NCBI GenBank assembly: GCA_030043335.1
Contig: JASHXX010000064.1
Span: 1 to 7,643, forward strand
Direction of reading: 5' to 3'
Source: Xanthobacteraceae bacterium
GTDB taxonomy: Bacteria; Pseudomonadota; Alphaproteobacteria; Rhizobiales; Xanthobacteraceae
DNA: 7,643 nucleotides
The notes below the pieces were generated by a model. It did not search any database, was not told where the DNA came from, and was given only the letters and a program-made list of their open reading frames with translations. Both the position numbers and the translations under genes were made by a program. Shown here piece by piece: positions 7,421 to 7,643 of the stretch; the stretch's first letter is position 1; the number at the start of each line of letters is the position of its first letter.

Positions 7421-7430
7421 GGCTTACGCG

Positions 7431-7631
7431 TCAGCCGTTCGGCAAAAAATACTTTTTGATGTTGTCGCCGTCGGTCTTGAACAGCACGCTGGTGCCGCGC
7501 AACTGGCGGATCTGCTTTTTCGTGCGCTTGATCATGCCGTGCCGCTTGCGCGAATGCTGGTAAAGGACTTTGCCCTTACCGGTCAGCTTGAAGCGCTTTT
7601 TGGCGCCCGATTTGGTCTTGATCTTGGGCAT
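7431..7631 (-). CDS. rpmI: 50S ribosomal protein L35
   Basis: L35 is a small basic protein of the large ribosomal subunit. All 66 residues match the family: [21 protein letters not shown] at the N-terminus, the [19 protein letters not shown] core (about 28-46) and the KYFLPNG end. The ATG at 7631 is preceded by a perfect AAGGAG (7643-7638) six nt away, at the very edge of the window. It is the first gene of the visible operon; infC is usually upstream, but that part lies outside. Length and sequence show no anomaly. Confidence 0.98.
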   Translation of the reverse strand: MPKIKTKSGAKKRFKLTGKGKVLYQHSRKRHGMIKRTKKQIRQLRGTSVLFKTDGDNIKKYFLPNG

Positions 7632-7643
7632 TTGGCTCTCCTT

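Noticed and set aside
1..7643. Search for CRISPR arrays, insertion sequences, tRNA genes, toxin-antitoxin or defence genes
   Set aside because: None is visible. There are no regularly spaced repeats, transposase or integrase motifs, or tRNA cloverleaf, and all large open regions are explained by the listed genes.

Overview
The window looks like a chromosomal segment from a GC-rich alphaproteobacterium, most likely of the order Hyphomicrobiales near Bradyrhizobium, Rhodopseudomonas or Pseudolabrys. The reasons are the close resemblance of PheS, PheT, L20, L35 and the EI24-family protein to members of that group as I remember them, the roughly 65% GC codon usage, an FNR/FixK-type box, and a short palindromic repeat of the kind scattered through those genomes. 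No alignment was run, so the family is an inference.

The right-hand two thirds (about 2847-7643, minus strand) is a translation operon read right to left: rpmI (L35), rplT (L20), a DinB-family gene, pheS and pheT. Gaps are 100, 23, 5 and 4 nt. The order L35-L20-PheS-PheT is classical. Two things are less ordinary: a DinB-fold gene sits between rplT and pheS, and the first 108 or so codons of pheS are AT-richer, use rare TTA codons and carry an N-terminal extension of about 30 residues, while the catalytic part of PheS is highly conserved. A two-hairpin interspersed repeat occupies the rpmI-rplT spacer.

The left third is accessory. A + strand gene (233-523) encodes a small predicted secreted protein with four cysteines. 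Its leader holds an FNR/FixK-like palindrome (53-66), a Shine-Dalgarno sequence inside a small GC hairpin (179-193), and a possible 11-codon leader peptide overlapping the gene start by ATGA. Facing it on the minus strand is an EI24/CysZ-like multi-pass membrane protein (548-1273). Divergent from that is a Tat-exported FAD amine oxidase-family protein (1393-2832), which converges on pheT with a 14-nt gap.

I see no CRISPR array, insertion sequence, tRNA or rRNA, phage gene or defence system. Most of the window is ordinary. The points worth following up are the pheS N-terminus, the DinB insertion, and the regulated leader of the small secreted protein.
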